Below are positions 22,181 to 35,100 of a stretch of DNA of 64,000 nt, one piece after another. Source of the DNA: Mesorhabditis belari. Taxonomy: Eukaryota; Nematoda; Chromadorea; Rhabditida; Rhabditidae. The translations under genes were made by a program, and so were the position numbers. The notes beneath the pieces were generated by a model that worked only from the letters and a program-made list of their open reading frames with translations, made no database searches and was not told the DNA's origin. Position 1 is the first letter of the stretch. Each line of letters opens with the position of its first letter. The DNA is taken from the NCBI GenBank assembly GCA_958450365.1, contig CAUEEP010000754.1, positions 1,954,001 through 2,018,000 on the forward strand, given 5' to 3'.

Positions 22181-23099
22181 GTCAAGTTATTTATCTTTTT
22201 GAATTTTAGCATAAAAATGCTAATTTGCTTTGAAGCTTTGAAGATTCAAGGCCTTGATGGCAAGTTCCGAAGTTCCAGTTGTTTCCATCTTCCAGTTGTT
22301 CCAATGTTTTTCCAGATTCTCGTTTCCAGATTCCAGATTCCAGATTCTTGTTTCCAGATTCCAGATTCCAGATTCCAGATTCCAGATTCCAGATTCTGTT
22401 AAGTAACAACATTTATTCGCAAACAATCGTTTAAGTAAACGAATTTCAATCGCAGTTACACAATTTCCCAATTTCTACCATAAAAATAGCTCAGTTTTGT
22501 CTCATTTTTCACTTTAAAACACTACCCCAATACTCTTTTTAACTCTCAGAAGCCATTCTAAACTAATTTTTCCCCCCTAATTACTCTAAATCCCAGAATT
22601 TTCCAAATCTATTTCCATTTTTCATTCCCAAATCTTCTAATCTCTTTATCCAAGCGATCAGAGTTCTCAAAGCCGCACGGAAGGTTAGAAAAAATTTTTT
22701 CAATGATTTTGGAATCAAACTTTTAAAAGTCTATGAACAGGTGCTATGGGAAGCACCTGTTTTCTATGGAAAGCACAAAAAAAATGCTGAAATTTGGTGC
22801 AATTTCATTACTGTAACTTGGATTTGATTTCAAAAAAAGGAAAAGCAAATGAAAACTCGCTGAATTTCTCTGAATTTCTCTGAATTTTTGGTATTTCGGG
22901 CGAAGGTTGCTTTGAAAACTTGTAAATCAAATATTTCTTGTAAATAAAACTCGTAAATCAAACTGGTAAATCAAATATTTCTCGTGAATCAAACGTGTAA
23001 ATCAAATACAAAACTGCTGCTTGCATAGTACATAGTCCGAATTATGGTTACTCTGAGATTTTTTAACAGATTTTCATTTTTCAATAGTACTTCTGATAT

Positions 23100-23688
23100 T
23101 AGGTTGATGCATAAGTGTTTTTGTTCCTTTTCGTCTGCCGTTTCAAGCCAACAAATGCACCAATTAAACTACGGTTGATTTCATTAGAAAAACCAATTAT
23201 TTTTCTGCAAAATAACATTAAAACGGGTTTAAAAATATTTAATGCCTGGATTTTCTTGAGAGTATGAAGTCGGGTAGTCAAAAAGGGCTAACTCGATGAT
23301 GCGGTTTAGGCTCAGGCTCAGGCTCAGGCTCAGGCTAAGCCTCAGCCTAAGCCTGAGCCTGAGCCTGAGCGGTTTAGACACCTTAGCTAAAGAAAACCTA
23401 TCTTCGTGTCAATAGATAAAAGATAGAGAGAAAAAAAAGTTTGATATTTCGCCAAAATTTCAGAGAAATTCATTGAGCCAATTTTTCCGTAGAGTTTTTT
23501 ATAGATTTTTACGAAAAAGGCGTTTTTCATTCTCGAATTTGCTTGAAAGTGAACCGAAATTCATTTAAAAAGATGCAAATTCAACAAAAAAAACACTTTT
23601 TTTATAGAGCAAACTATAGATTAATTGGTGAATTTGTTACTTTTTAACAGAAGTACGAAAAAAACGAAAAGACTTTTGCATCAACCTA
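23100..23688. mobile_element. Deleted mariner-type element with telomere-like palindrome
   Basis: Ends are TTAGGTTGATGCATAAGTG and CTTTTGCATCAACCTAA, inverted and flanked by TA, as in mariner. No transposase remains in about 590 bp. The interior carries a GGCTCA/GGCTTA palindrome at 23304-23371 resembling degenerate TTAGGC. A diverged copy in the opposite orientation lies at 50570-51013. Confidence 0.8.
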
Positions 23689-26600
23689 ATACTTATTAAT
23701 ATCTCCAACAAAATTACCTTCCAAAAGTAACCTCTAGGCCTTTCTAGGCCCCTCTAGGCCAAAGTAAGCCTTTCTAAAGTTCTAAAAATCTTTTACTAAT
23801 CCTTTGATTGGAAAACTTCTCGAAAAGGAACTTTCATTGAAGTGTGAACTAAACGGATAGCTTCTTCTTCCTTTCTTTCTGTCTTTCTATCTTTCTTTCT
23901 TTCTTTCTGTCTCCCTTCCTTCCTTTCTTTCTTTCTCTTCCCTTTCCGACCTCTTCACTTCACACAGATTGCGTCTTAACAAGATTTACCACTTTTTTTT
24001 TCCGCAATTTATCTCCCGACATTTCCACCATCCACTTTTTCTCTTGCAATCACTTATCTTACATCATTCATTCATTCATTCATTTAATCTCCACAACAAT
24101 TCGACATTTACTTACACGTTTTTGCAATAACTCTTAATCTTTCAAATGAAAACAAATGCTGTCATTTCTATACTATTTACAGTTGTAGAACTGCTTCATT
24201 AGATTCAACAATAGATTCAACAATAGACTCAACAATAGATTCAATAATAGATTCAACAATAGATTCAACAATTGCTTCATTCTGTTTTATCGATCTTTCA
24301 AACTAAAAGTCTTTTCTTGAACAAGTGATCCTTTTTTTGATGGATTTTGATGAATTTTGATGAATTTTAATGGATTTTAATGGGTTTTAATGGGTTTTAA
24401 TGGATTTTAATGGATTTTGATGGATTTTGATGGATTTTAATGGATTTTGCTTGCTTTTAAATGCCTTTTGCTTGCCTTTAAATGCCTTTTGTTTGTTTTA
24501 AAATGCCTTTTGCTTGCTTTTAAATGCCTTTTGCTCGTCTTTTCAACTAGATTTTTGTGTTCTCACTCGAAAATTCTTTCATCTCATTCATCTCATTCAA
24601 GTTGAATGAACTTTTCTCCGTTCAAATCAACAAAATCTCATTTTTGTAGACTTTTCAGAAAAGAAATAGCTTTATTGGTAGCTTTATTGATAGCTTTTAA
24701 TGATTTTACCAAAAACTGTTAACAATAATGAGCAGAATGAGATTTTTGTTTAAAAATTCGACTTTTATATAGAGTTCGGCAAACAAAACCGAAACCAAAA
24801 CAGATCAAAACAGATCAAAACCAAAACCAAAACACCAAAACACCAAAAGAAACCAAAACTTAATTTGCATATAAATTAACATGTAAATTTAAAATTGTGG
24901 AATGCAAATTTGCCTTTCACTTTTTCTCACTCCCCAAAATCTCGCGGCCGAAAAAAGGACCAAAACACGACCTCGAAATTTCGAAACAAAAAATAACCTA
25001 TGAGATAGATTTTTGGACGCTGATTTCAAATCTGCAAACAGATTTTCGCTAGCTCCTCCCAATCGCGAGATTTGGTTAGTTTTGGTTTTGGTTTTGGTTT
25101 TGGTTTGGTTTTGGTTTGGTTTTGGTTTTGGTTTGGTTTGGTTTTGGTTTTGTTATGGTTTTGGTTTTGGTTTGGTTTGGTTTTGTTTTGGTTTTGGTTT
25201 TGGTTTGGTTTTGGTTTGGTTTTGGTCAAGTTTTGTTTTCCGAAGTCTACTTTTATACTCAAAGAATACAAAAACGAAGCTATTCAGTTTAACTAGTTTA
25301 GCTGGCCTTGATTGTCTTCAAAATAGCCAAACATAAACTCTACAAAATGCTAGTACTCTGTAAAACATTATCTAGAAGATTGCGGTAGGAAAAGTATCAT
25401 AATTCTGACTACAGTAACTTGTTATCTCTTGACTAAAAGCTTTTTTACCTCAAGAAATCTTTCTTCACCTCAAGAAATCTTTCTTCAGTTCATTTAGAAG
25501 ACAATCAAGGCTAATCGACTTAATTTCTGTTATTAAAATCTATATCTTTTCAATCTGAACACTAACCACAATCATTTTTATCTAAATTTAGCTTTTTTTC
25601 GTCAAAAACCGACAAAGTCGATCGATTTTTGAGAGATTTGAGGGATTTGGTTCTCCGTGCGCCTCTCCATCCGTCTTTTTCCCCTAATCCTTCAAGATAT
25701 TCCAAGCAAAGTCGATTCTCATTTCATTCATTCACAAAAAGTCTTCTTTACAAAAAAAGAAGTCTTCTTTACATAGAAAGAAGTCTTCTTTACATAGAAA
25801 GATAACTTTTTCGTTAATCCTCTCGATCTCCACATTCAGTTGCCCGTTCGATTCACGTAAAATCGATAAAATCGATCGATAAACAATGTTTTATTTGTGT
25901 TGAATCTAATGGCTATCTAATGGTTTTGTCTATCTAACACTTTTTGCTTGCAATTCTTTCAAAACCGATTCCTTTTCTATTCCATTTCCTTTTCTATTCC
26001 TTTTCTATTCCTCTATTTCTATTCCTTCTATTCCTTCAACCATTTTCTCTAAATTTTCAACGCTTTCTTTAAAGTTTTCTCGGGAAATGTGTTTGATATC
26101 AATGATTCAAGGATTTCAAGGATTCAACAAGGATCTAATCGCAAAGACACGCAATCTTTACCCCTTTTTGAAACGAAAAGATGAGTTGTCTGGGTACAAC
26201 TTTGGACACAAAATTTTAGAGTTGAAGATCAGGAACAGGAGCAAACAAGTGGAAGCTTTTATGAGCGAAATTTGAATACTTGTTGTATGCACTTTTGATC
26301 ACAATCAGATGTTTTGAACATTTCAGCTAGGCCATTTTAGCTAGGCCATTTCAGCTAGGCTATTTCAGCCAGGCCATTTCAGCCAGACCATTTCAGCTAG
26401 GCCATTTCAGCCAGGCCATTTCAGCTAAGCCATTTTAGCCAGGCCATTTTAGCCAGGCCATTTTAGCCAGGCCATTTCAGCCATTTATCCAATACTCTAG
26501 TCAATCTTTAGCATTTTCTTTTTAGAAATTCCAATCACCTCCAATTTTTTGAACTCTTTTCCAATAAGAACTGCCAGAATCTGGAAGAGTTCAATAGTCT

Positions 26601-28593
26601 TGAAAACTTTAAATTATCTCTAAATGATCTAGTCTAAATGATCTAGTTCTAGTGAATTCTTGACTTTATCTGTGCTACGATCTACACTCTTGCTTCTACG
26701 ATCTACACTCTTGCTTCTTCTTCTCTTTTCGCATTTATTTTGTATAAATTCGTGTATTAATCTTAAATCTAGCGCACTTTATTTCATGCCCTGAATAAAG
26801 TATCTATTTTAACCGATTAACTAAGGAAGGGGAAACATTTTGAGAGTGTTTGTGGTAGAAAGAGGGGCGGGGCCATTCCCAACCATTCCTCTTCCATCAA
26901 TTCCTCTTCCTCTTCCATTCCTCTTCCTCTCTCTCTCTTCTCTCCAACTTTCTCCAACCCATTCCCATTCACAAAAACACCAACCTAAGCCCGGTTTCAT
27001 CAGTTGCTAAATTTAGCAAAATTCAGTCAGATCTTGCTAAACAACTTATTGATTTAGCTAAACAGCCAATAGAATATCTTTCAAAAGTTGCAAAATTGTT
27101 TTTCTTTCATAGGCTTTCATAGGCTCATGCTTTTCTTTCTTTCTTTCTATATCCAAATGTCTTTTTATTAAACTCTAAACAAATCTAGATTCAAAATACT
27201 CAGAAAAAAACTTTCTAACAAAAGTGATAGGGTAAAATTAGAAGTCTAGAGCTAAAATTGACCTTTTATAAATACTAAATTGATCTTTTTTTTATGCGAC
27301 CATGCCCTTTTTATCGATTCTTAACTTTTTTTAGTTAACTTTTAGTCTTAACTTTTAGTTAAACTTTAAATTAACATTCAACAGGATCTTGATTCAAGCT
27401 TTGCATCTTTTGCTAAGCGAATAGCTTCTTGTTCTGGCTGTGCTTGCTCTTGTTCTGGCTCTGCTTGCTCTTGTTCTTGTTCTTGTTCTTGTTCTGGTTC
27501 TTGTTCTTGTTCTTGTTCTTGTTCTTGTTCTGGTTCTTGTTCTTGTTCTGGTTCTTGCTCTTGTTCTTGTTCTTGTTCTTGTTCTAATTCTAGTCCTTGT
27601 TCTAGTTCTAGTTCTTGTTCTAGTTCTAGCTCTAGTCCTTGTTCTTGTTCTAGTTCTAGTTCTTCTTCTTGTTCTTCTTCTTGTTCTAGTTCTAGTTCTA
27701 GTCCTTGTTCTTGTTCTAGTTCTAGTTCTTGTTCTTGTTCTTCTTCTTGTTCTTCTTCTTGTTCTTCTTCTTGTTCTTCTTCTTGTTCTAGAACTTTCAT
27801 TTTCGGATTTTGTTCTGTTATTGAAAGTTTGATCGTCGCGTGTTTTTCCGTTTTCAACTTTCAACTACTGAAATTGTTCGTGTCACTCTTTTATTTCCCT
27901 TGGGGATCTCTTCAACCTGATATAGCCTTGAGTAATCAAAGATTGCCATCGGGAAAAGGATCATTCAGATTGTTTCAGATTATAAAGATTCATAAATGAT
28001 ATGCTAATCAATCCTATGCCAGTTAGTAAGTGGGTTTTTCTTAAAAAGTAGTTAGACTTTGCTTTTGTACATACATCTCTTCAAAAATCTCTTCAAAAAA
28101 GTCTATTTTCAGTCTATTTCATGCCATTTTTCCTTTGCTTACTCACTTTTGCCCAAATTTCTTCCAATTTCTTCCAATTTTCACTCGATTTTCAATCTGA
28201 AAGCCGTTTAAACCAATTTGTGCGCAAGGAATTATTGTAAAGATTTTGGTCTTTCTTCTTTCCTTTTCTTCGACAAGTTTTGAATCATTGAAAACATGAA
28301 CTTTCGTGTTAAAACTCCCCTTTTCTTCTTTGCAAATCTTTTGAGTGATTCTTTCCACTTGGCTGATTTCTTTTCTGTTCATCTTTTACTTGTCTTTTTG
28401 CTCTTTTTCTTGTCTTTTTCCTCTTTCTCTTGTCTTTTTCCTCTTTTTCCTCTTTTTCTTGTCTTTTTTTTGTTCAAGGAAGGAACGGAGGACATTCCCC
28501 TTTTCAAAGAATTCTCTTTTCTTCTCAATTCTCTCCAATCTTTTACTTCTACTTGCAGAATTGCCCCTCAATGAACAAAAAAAGAAGTTGTTT

Positions 28594-29080
28594 CCCTATC
28601 TCAACCAATTTGGTTCCCTATCTCTCTAAATTTGGTTCTCTATCTCAACAAATTTGGTTCCCCATCTCAAAAAATTTGGTTCCCCATCTCAACCAATTTG
28701 GTTCCCCATCCCCTCAACCAATTTAGTTCCCTATCTCAACCAATTTGGTTCCCCATCTCAAAAAATTTGGTTCCCCATCTCAACCAATTTGGTTCCCCAT
28801 CCCCTCAACCAATTTAGTTCCCTATCTCAACCAATTTGGTTCCCCATCTCAACCAATTTGGTTCCCCATCTCAACCAATTTGGTTCCCCATCTCAACCAA
28901 TTTGGTTCCCCTTCCCCTCAACCAATTTGGTTCCCCATCCCAACCAATTTGGTTCCCCATCTCCTCAACCAATTTGGTTCCTTATCTCTACAAATTTGGT
29001 TCCCCATCTCAACAAATTTCGTTCCCCATCTCAACCAATTTGGTTCCCTATATCTATTGAATTTGGTTCCCTATCTCTCT
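28594..29080. repeat. 24-bp minisatellite
   Basis: About 20 copies of CCCCATCTCAACCAATTTGG followed by TTCC, some with four extra bases (CCTC). The array ends about 50 bp before the first confident exon of the membrane-protein gene. The open frames through it are a by-product of the unit length. Confidence 0.9.
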
Positions 29081-29131
29081 ATCTCTATCTCGTGATCCAA
29101 TGCTTTCAAAATCATTGTTCTCTATTTGCAG

Positions 29132-32100
29132 ATCTCAAAATGAGTATTCAATGCCATCCGATTTGTAACCATCCATTACCACAATTCGGCACAGTGAGGA
29201 TTAAAACCGAGTTCAATATGTGCGCTGGACCACCCGAATTCATTGTGAATGTTAGGGTGAGTTGGGAAATGCAAAGCTAATTCAAAAAAAGGCCTCAAAA
29301 TCTCTAAAAACTCTAAAACTAACCATTCTTCAAGGAGAACTTCAAGGAGAACTTGACACTCGAAAAGTTTCCCACCAAAAAACTCCCCACTACGGTATCT
29401 AATGGGATTACTTTGCTTTGTTTACTTACAGAATTAGCCTTGCCAGGCAGGAGACTTTCGGTGTCTTTTTGAGTTTTTTAAAGGTGAAAAGAAAGGTGTG
29501 AATGTATAGAAAAGAGATCGTTGAAGAGAATATCAAGAGACACTAATTGAAGTGATTGAAAAGAGGGAAAGGCAAGGGGGATCAGCGGGAAGTCTCTTAA
29601 CAAAATTTCGGAGTGATATTTGGGGAAAAGATCTGGATGGATGAATAGCAAATATTAGCAAGAACCAAAAACCTATATTACTTAGTAAATAAGCAGATAC
29701 TTTTATACTGTACAGCTCCACTTAACCATCTGCTTGCTTAACAAATTTTTGGGAGACATTTTTGGCTTAACTGCCTCTATGCTTGTAGGGAATTTGATCC
29801 TCTACAAGTCCTTGTAGAGGGCTTGTAGAGGATTTCTTTGACGTTACGGTTAACTAAAGTGATATCCAGATTCGTTTAGCGAAAATTAAGCAATTCTGAT
29901 GCACTAGAAAGCTTGGATTGCTCCAGGATTTGCTCCTGGATTGCTCCAGGATTTGCTTCTGGATTGCTCCAGGCTTGTAATCTATTATTAGGTTGGTGCA
30001 AAAGAAATTTCGGTCGATATAAAATGTTCTTATTTTTTTAATCTGAAGAGCTTATTTGATGTTCTTTTGTGCATTTGTACTCTTGGATATTTACTTTATT
30101 TTCGCATTTTTTCAAAGTCAGAGTTTTCACTTTTTAATTGATTTTTGCTTTAGATCATGGTGGATCAAAAGTATGTTCTGCGCACGTGTCTTCTCTATGA
30201 CTTCAAAATGGGCAAAAACGCTGCTGATTCACATCGTGATCTCTGTTCCGCCTTTGGAGAACAGGTTATCACCGAAAGATCATGCCAGCTCTGGTTTGCC
30301 CAATTCCGAGATGGTAATGAATCCCTTGAAGACGAATCGCATGGACATCGTGCCACAGCCATCGACAACAATGAATTGGAACAATTAATTGAAGCTGATC
30401 CAATGCAAACAACACGAGAACTTGCCAAACATCTCCAATGTGATCATTCAACAATTGTACGCCATTTGGAAATAGTTGGAAAGACAAATCGTAATGGACA
30501 ATGGGTTCCACATCAATTGAGTGTTGAGAATCTGGGAGCACGCGTTTCGATCAGCCATATCTTGCTCCATAAGTCGAAAAGAAGCCATTTTTTTGAGAAT
30601 ATCTTGACGATGGATGAGAAGTGGATTCACTTTGATAATACTTCCAAAAAAGGCAATGGCTGAGCAAAGGTCAAGCGCCAATTCCAACTCCAAAGCCGGA
30701 TTATCATGGGCGCAAAGTGATGTTGTCTTGCTGGTGGAATATCAATGGACTTGTTCATTTTGAATTATTAGAGCCCGGAAAAACAGTCGATTCATCTTAT
30801 TTTATTCAACAACTCAAGAAGGTTGACGAAATTTTGCGGAAAAAGGCCTAAATCCCTCAACTATCAACTTTCTCCGTGATAATGCTCCAGCTCACACGGC
30901 AAAAACCTCTTGTAAGGAACTAGAGAAGCTAGGATGGAAGGTCTTACCACATGCGCCGTATAGTCCAGACTTAGCACCCTCCGATTTTCACCTTTTCAGA
31001 TCGATGCAACATTCCCTTGAGAATTGCCAGTTTAAGAATGCAAAAGAAGTCGAAAATTGGGTGACCAACTACTTTGCATCACAGAATCAAGCGTTCTTTG
31101 AGAAGGGGATCCGCAATCTGTAGCAACGTTGGAGGGATGTCATAGATAATAATGGTGCTTATTGTTTTAAATAAATTGTTATCAAAAAAAATTTTGGATG
31201 ACTTTAATGTTTGTAAAAAAACGAAATTTCATTTGCACCAACCTAGTAGGTTTCCCTCATAAAAACCCAAAGATTTTTGTTTTGATCAGTGAGTACTCAT
31301 CAGTGATCAGTGAGCTCGCAAAACAGCGTTTTATATTTTTCTTTTTCTCTTTTTTATGCTAAAACTTTCTTCTTTCTTGCACTAGCTTTTATTTTTTAGC
31401 GATCGACAAGGGAAAAGTTGCAGTTGAATAAAGCCAACTCGAGAAGAATTGGTTGAATGAAGCCAACTCGAGAAGAGTTGCTTGAATGAAGCCAACTCGA
31501 GAAGAATTGGTTGAATGAAGCCAACTCGAGAAGAGTTGCAGTTGAATGAAGCCAACTCGAGAAGAGTTGCTTGAATGAAGCCAACTCGAGAAGAATTGCT
31601 TGAATGATGCCAACTCGAGAAGAATTGCTTGAATGATGCCAACTCGAGAAGAATTGCTTAATTGCTTCAACGATTTTCAAGAGAGATTTCAGCAGCCAAA
31701 GCAGCACGAGAAATCAATCAATTTTATGGGAACAGTATCGTTGGAACGTGTACTGCACAGGAATGGGTACTGCACGAGTACTCACAAATTCAAGACGAGC
31801 AACAAGAGGATCAAACGGAAGAGGAGACGCGGCAGACCCCGGAAAGTGGATCGATCTAAGGTATCGACTCTTGTGAAACCCCGATGGATCAATCAAATTG
31901 ACTGAACGTTACTGTGAACGAATGACTGTGGCGATGGCTGCGAAAAGTGGAAAGAAATTGGAGAAAACAACGTCAAATCTCATACGAAATGTCGGAAACA
32001 GTCCAAACAAAAATAAAGCGGACATGCCACCACTTGGAAACGAATACCAGCTGGCTTCCTGGTTGACTTCCTCTTTCGAACATCATCACTCAGATTTTCT

Positions 32101-35100
32101 ATGATGCTCGAGTGTTACAACGGGATTGAAGAAAGGGTAAGTAGGGAAAACGGTGCTAAAACGGAACATCAACGGAAAGAAGCGAATGTTGTGTCTACTA
32201 GTGTTCGATAGGCGTTCTTTTCTAGGAACTTCTCACCAATGTTTATCTACATCAAATATCCTCATCATTTCCTCTTTTTCTTGTCTAGAAAAAGTGGAAC
32301 GAAAAGTCGCGAGGTTGCTTTATGGAAACAAATGGAACAACTCCGTTTTCATTCTTCAGAAATCTCCCACAAATCAAAAAGATCGATCGATTTTGTGAAG
32401 AATAATCTACATTGGATCATTGGAATCTAGATTGGAAAATCCTTCCTCATCTATTCTCTGAATGTTGTCCCTTCTTGTCACTTATCCTTGTCGCTAAAGG
32501 ATTTCTTACATGGTTCAAAGATGAGAGCGAACTCGAGGATGGATTGAACGCCGATTTTCTCACGCTCGCTTGGGTTTTACAAACGAGGGATTGTCTTTGG
32601 ACAACGAGGGATGGACAGCTTTCCTGTCTTAACTTTTCTGCAACTCTCCTTTTACTCGTTCCTTTTTTGCAATCTTTATCTTCTCTGAAAGATCTTCTCT
32701 TTTTTTGCATTGCAAGAATTGGGGTCATTGGGGAATTGGCGGCAATTAACGGGTTGCGCAAAAAAATAAAAGGAAAAGGGATTTTCTAGATAGATCGCAA
32801 GGACACATTTCCTTCATATAATCAAAAAAGAAAATATAGGAGATTGGAGAATAAGAATATTATTAAGGTAATCAGAATCAGGCTCTGAACTACAGGCACT
32901 ACTCTGTACTGGTCTAGGTTAGAGTTAGATCCAGGCAAAGTTAGAGTTAGATCCAGGCAAAACTTGAGCACGGAACAAGCTCATTTTGCTTCTGGCTTTC
33001 AGAACAAGCTCATTTCGCATCTTGGCTTGAACTCTTGATAGTTGGAGATACTCTAGCTAGGCGGGGAGCTAGGCGGGGATACTGTAGCTAAAGTTTAATA
33101 GAAGCCAAGAGAGATCAAAAGTTGAAGATCAGATTCTGAAGATTCTGAAGCTTTTCCCAGACTTTGATCTTTAGTAACTGGTACGAAACTAGTAACTTTT
33201 CCGGATTCTCTTCAATTCATGAATCTATCCATCTTTTCCTCTTCTTTTGATCAATCATTTGACCTCCTATACTTGAAAAATGATGAATACTTTATGAGTG
33301 AACACAAAAGAGAAAAGAAGGGACATTGATCGAATGACAGATGGAAAAGAGGGGAAACGATGAGGAAAAGATGGAGAAAACCCGGAAATCCCTTTGATCT
33401 TTTAGAATGCAACTCTTCAACGATGTTTCCCGCAAAAAAACCCATTTCATTTATCATTGGGATTTAGTTGGAGTGCATGTTTTAAAAAGCTTTACAGGGA
33501 TTAGTCAAGAAAAAGCTAGGTTTAGGTTTACAGATGACAGATACAGATGAAAGTATCAGGTTTTTGAGATAAAAGTAGGTTGGCAGGGGATTTTAAGGGT
33601 TTAAGAGGACTTGAGCAGTTGAAATCAACACTTACTAGCTTTTTCTAAGACTAAAGTCGATCTTGAAGCCATCCGTTCAGCCCATTCCCTACTAGAGACC
33701 CAATCCAGGCCATCCGTTCAGCCCATTCCCTACTAGAGACCCAATCCAGGCCATCCGTTCAGCCCATTCCCTACTAGAGACCCAATCCAGCCCACCCGTT
33801 CAGCCCATTCCCTTCTAGAGACTCAATCCAGGCCATCCGTTCAGCCATTCCCTTCTAGAGACCCAATCCAGGCCATCCGTTCAGCCATTCCCTTCTAGAG
33901 GCCCAATCCAGGCCATCCGTTCAGCCATTCCCTTCTAGAGACCCAATCCAGAGCCGGGTTGGGTTTGTCTTCATAACTTTTTTTCCAATAGAAGGACTTT
34001 GCAAAACTCAAGTATTTTTATACTATCTGGATATCATTATAGAAAAGTTATTAAGTAGATTTTTACATGCTACGAAAGAATTTTCCCTTCCGTCGTACTT
34101 GATGTGCAGCCCCACTCCTCCTTGAGCCCATTGTCCCCTTCTCAATTTGGGTCCTTTCCCCTTTTCTTTCTCCTTGTCTTTCCCCTTTTCTTTCCCCTTT
34201 TCTTTCCCCCATTGTACCCACTTTTATCCCATTCTTGAATGTAAAGTGGAATCGAAACCCTTCACACAAATCATTCAAGAAATCTCTCCCTGATGAAGTG
34301 CCTTATGACAGCTAAATAAGGACATTGTTTGGTGAAAAGAAAAGAATGATTAAGGAAGAATTTTAGAGAAAATCAATGAGAGTTTTTCAGAAAAAAGAAA
34401 GTAAAGAAAAGTTTAGAAAAGATTTTAGCATGATGTTCCTTCAACTTCAACCTTCAAGGCTCAAGTAAATGGCGTGCAAGAGGTTCGACGTATTGGTAAG
34501 TGGGGGAAATTCCAAGCCAACCCTAATTCCAAGCCTTTCACCTTTCTCTTCTGCTTTGTCTACAAATTTAAATCAACATTTTCAGCTTGTAAACAAAATT
34601 TCAGAAGAAAAATTTCTTTCAGAAAAGTTTTAACATCATTTTAGTTCTGTCAGTTCGACCAAAACAGTTTAATTTCATTTTTAATATATTAAGTTATCTT
34701 TAAACCCTATTTTTAAATTAAAGAAAAGCTTTTCTTAACAATTTTTAATAGAAAAAAACCCAAATGACAGATTCAAGAGCGCTCATTCAAGCGAGAGACT
34801 AGCGCTCATTCAATCGCTTGTAAAATGAGTTGTATAAGTCTAATCAAGTAGTTTTTGATAGAGAAATGTAGCCAAGATTCAGCGCTACAATTCTCTATAT
34901 AATACTTAATACTTTTGAATGAAATTAGATATTAGATGATTAGATGAAAATTTCACAGCTAGTTTTTCAAAAAGTTGCCGCATAGTGATGCTTATTTGGT
35001 CTTTAAAGAAGCTATTTGGCCTTTAAAGAGGCTATTTCAGAATTTCTTATTAATCAAAGCATAATCCACTCAATAACTTTACAATAAATCGTCTTTACTT

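Larger units (their letters stand above)
21348..29131. other. Long stretch with repeats, no clear gene
   Basis: Between the aspartic-protease-like gene and the first confident exon of the membrane-protein gene I see only repeats. Besides those listed separately there are CCAGATT (22311-22399), CAACAATAGATT (24195-24275), TGGATTTTAA (24340-24445), GGTTTT (25075-25230), AGTCTTCTTTACAT (25738-25800), an ATTTCAGCTAGGCC array (26320-26482) and GTTCTT (27425-27790). A 5' exon of the membrane-protein gene may hide here. One candidate is MNFRVKTPLFFFANLL at 28296, which could splice in phase to 29132, but support is weak. Confidence 0.55.

Noticed and set aside
27378..27864. Long frames of Glu-Gln, Arg-Thr and Leu-Val repeats on both strands
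   Set aside because: All are translations of the GTTCTT array in different frames; no splice context or flanking unique coding sequence.
28296..29280. Frames rich in NQFGSPS repeats and a hydrophobic frame before them
   Set aside because: The repeated frames are the 24-bp minisatellite. The hydrophobic start at 28296 could be a signal exon of the membrane-protein gene, but its donor (AGTGATT) is weak.
32412..32789. 125-residue frame after the mariner relic
   Set aside because: Considered as a continuation of a transposase, but no catalytic motif or family similarity was found.
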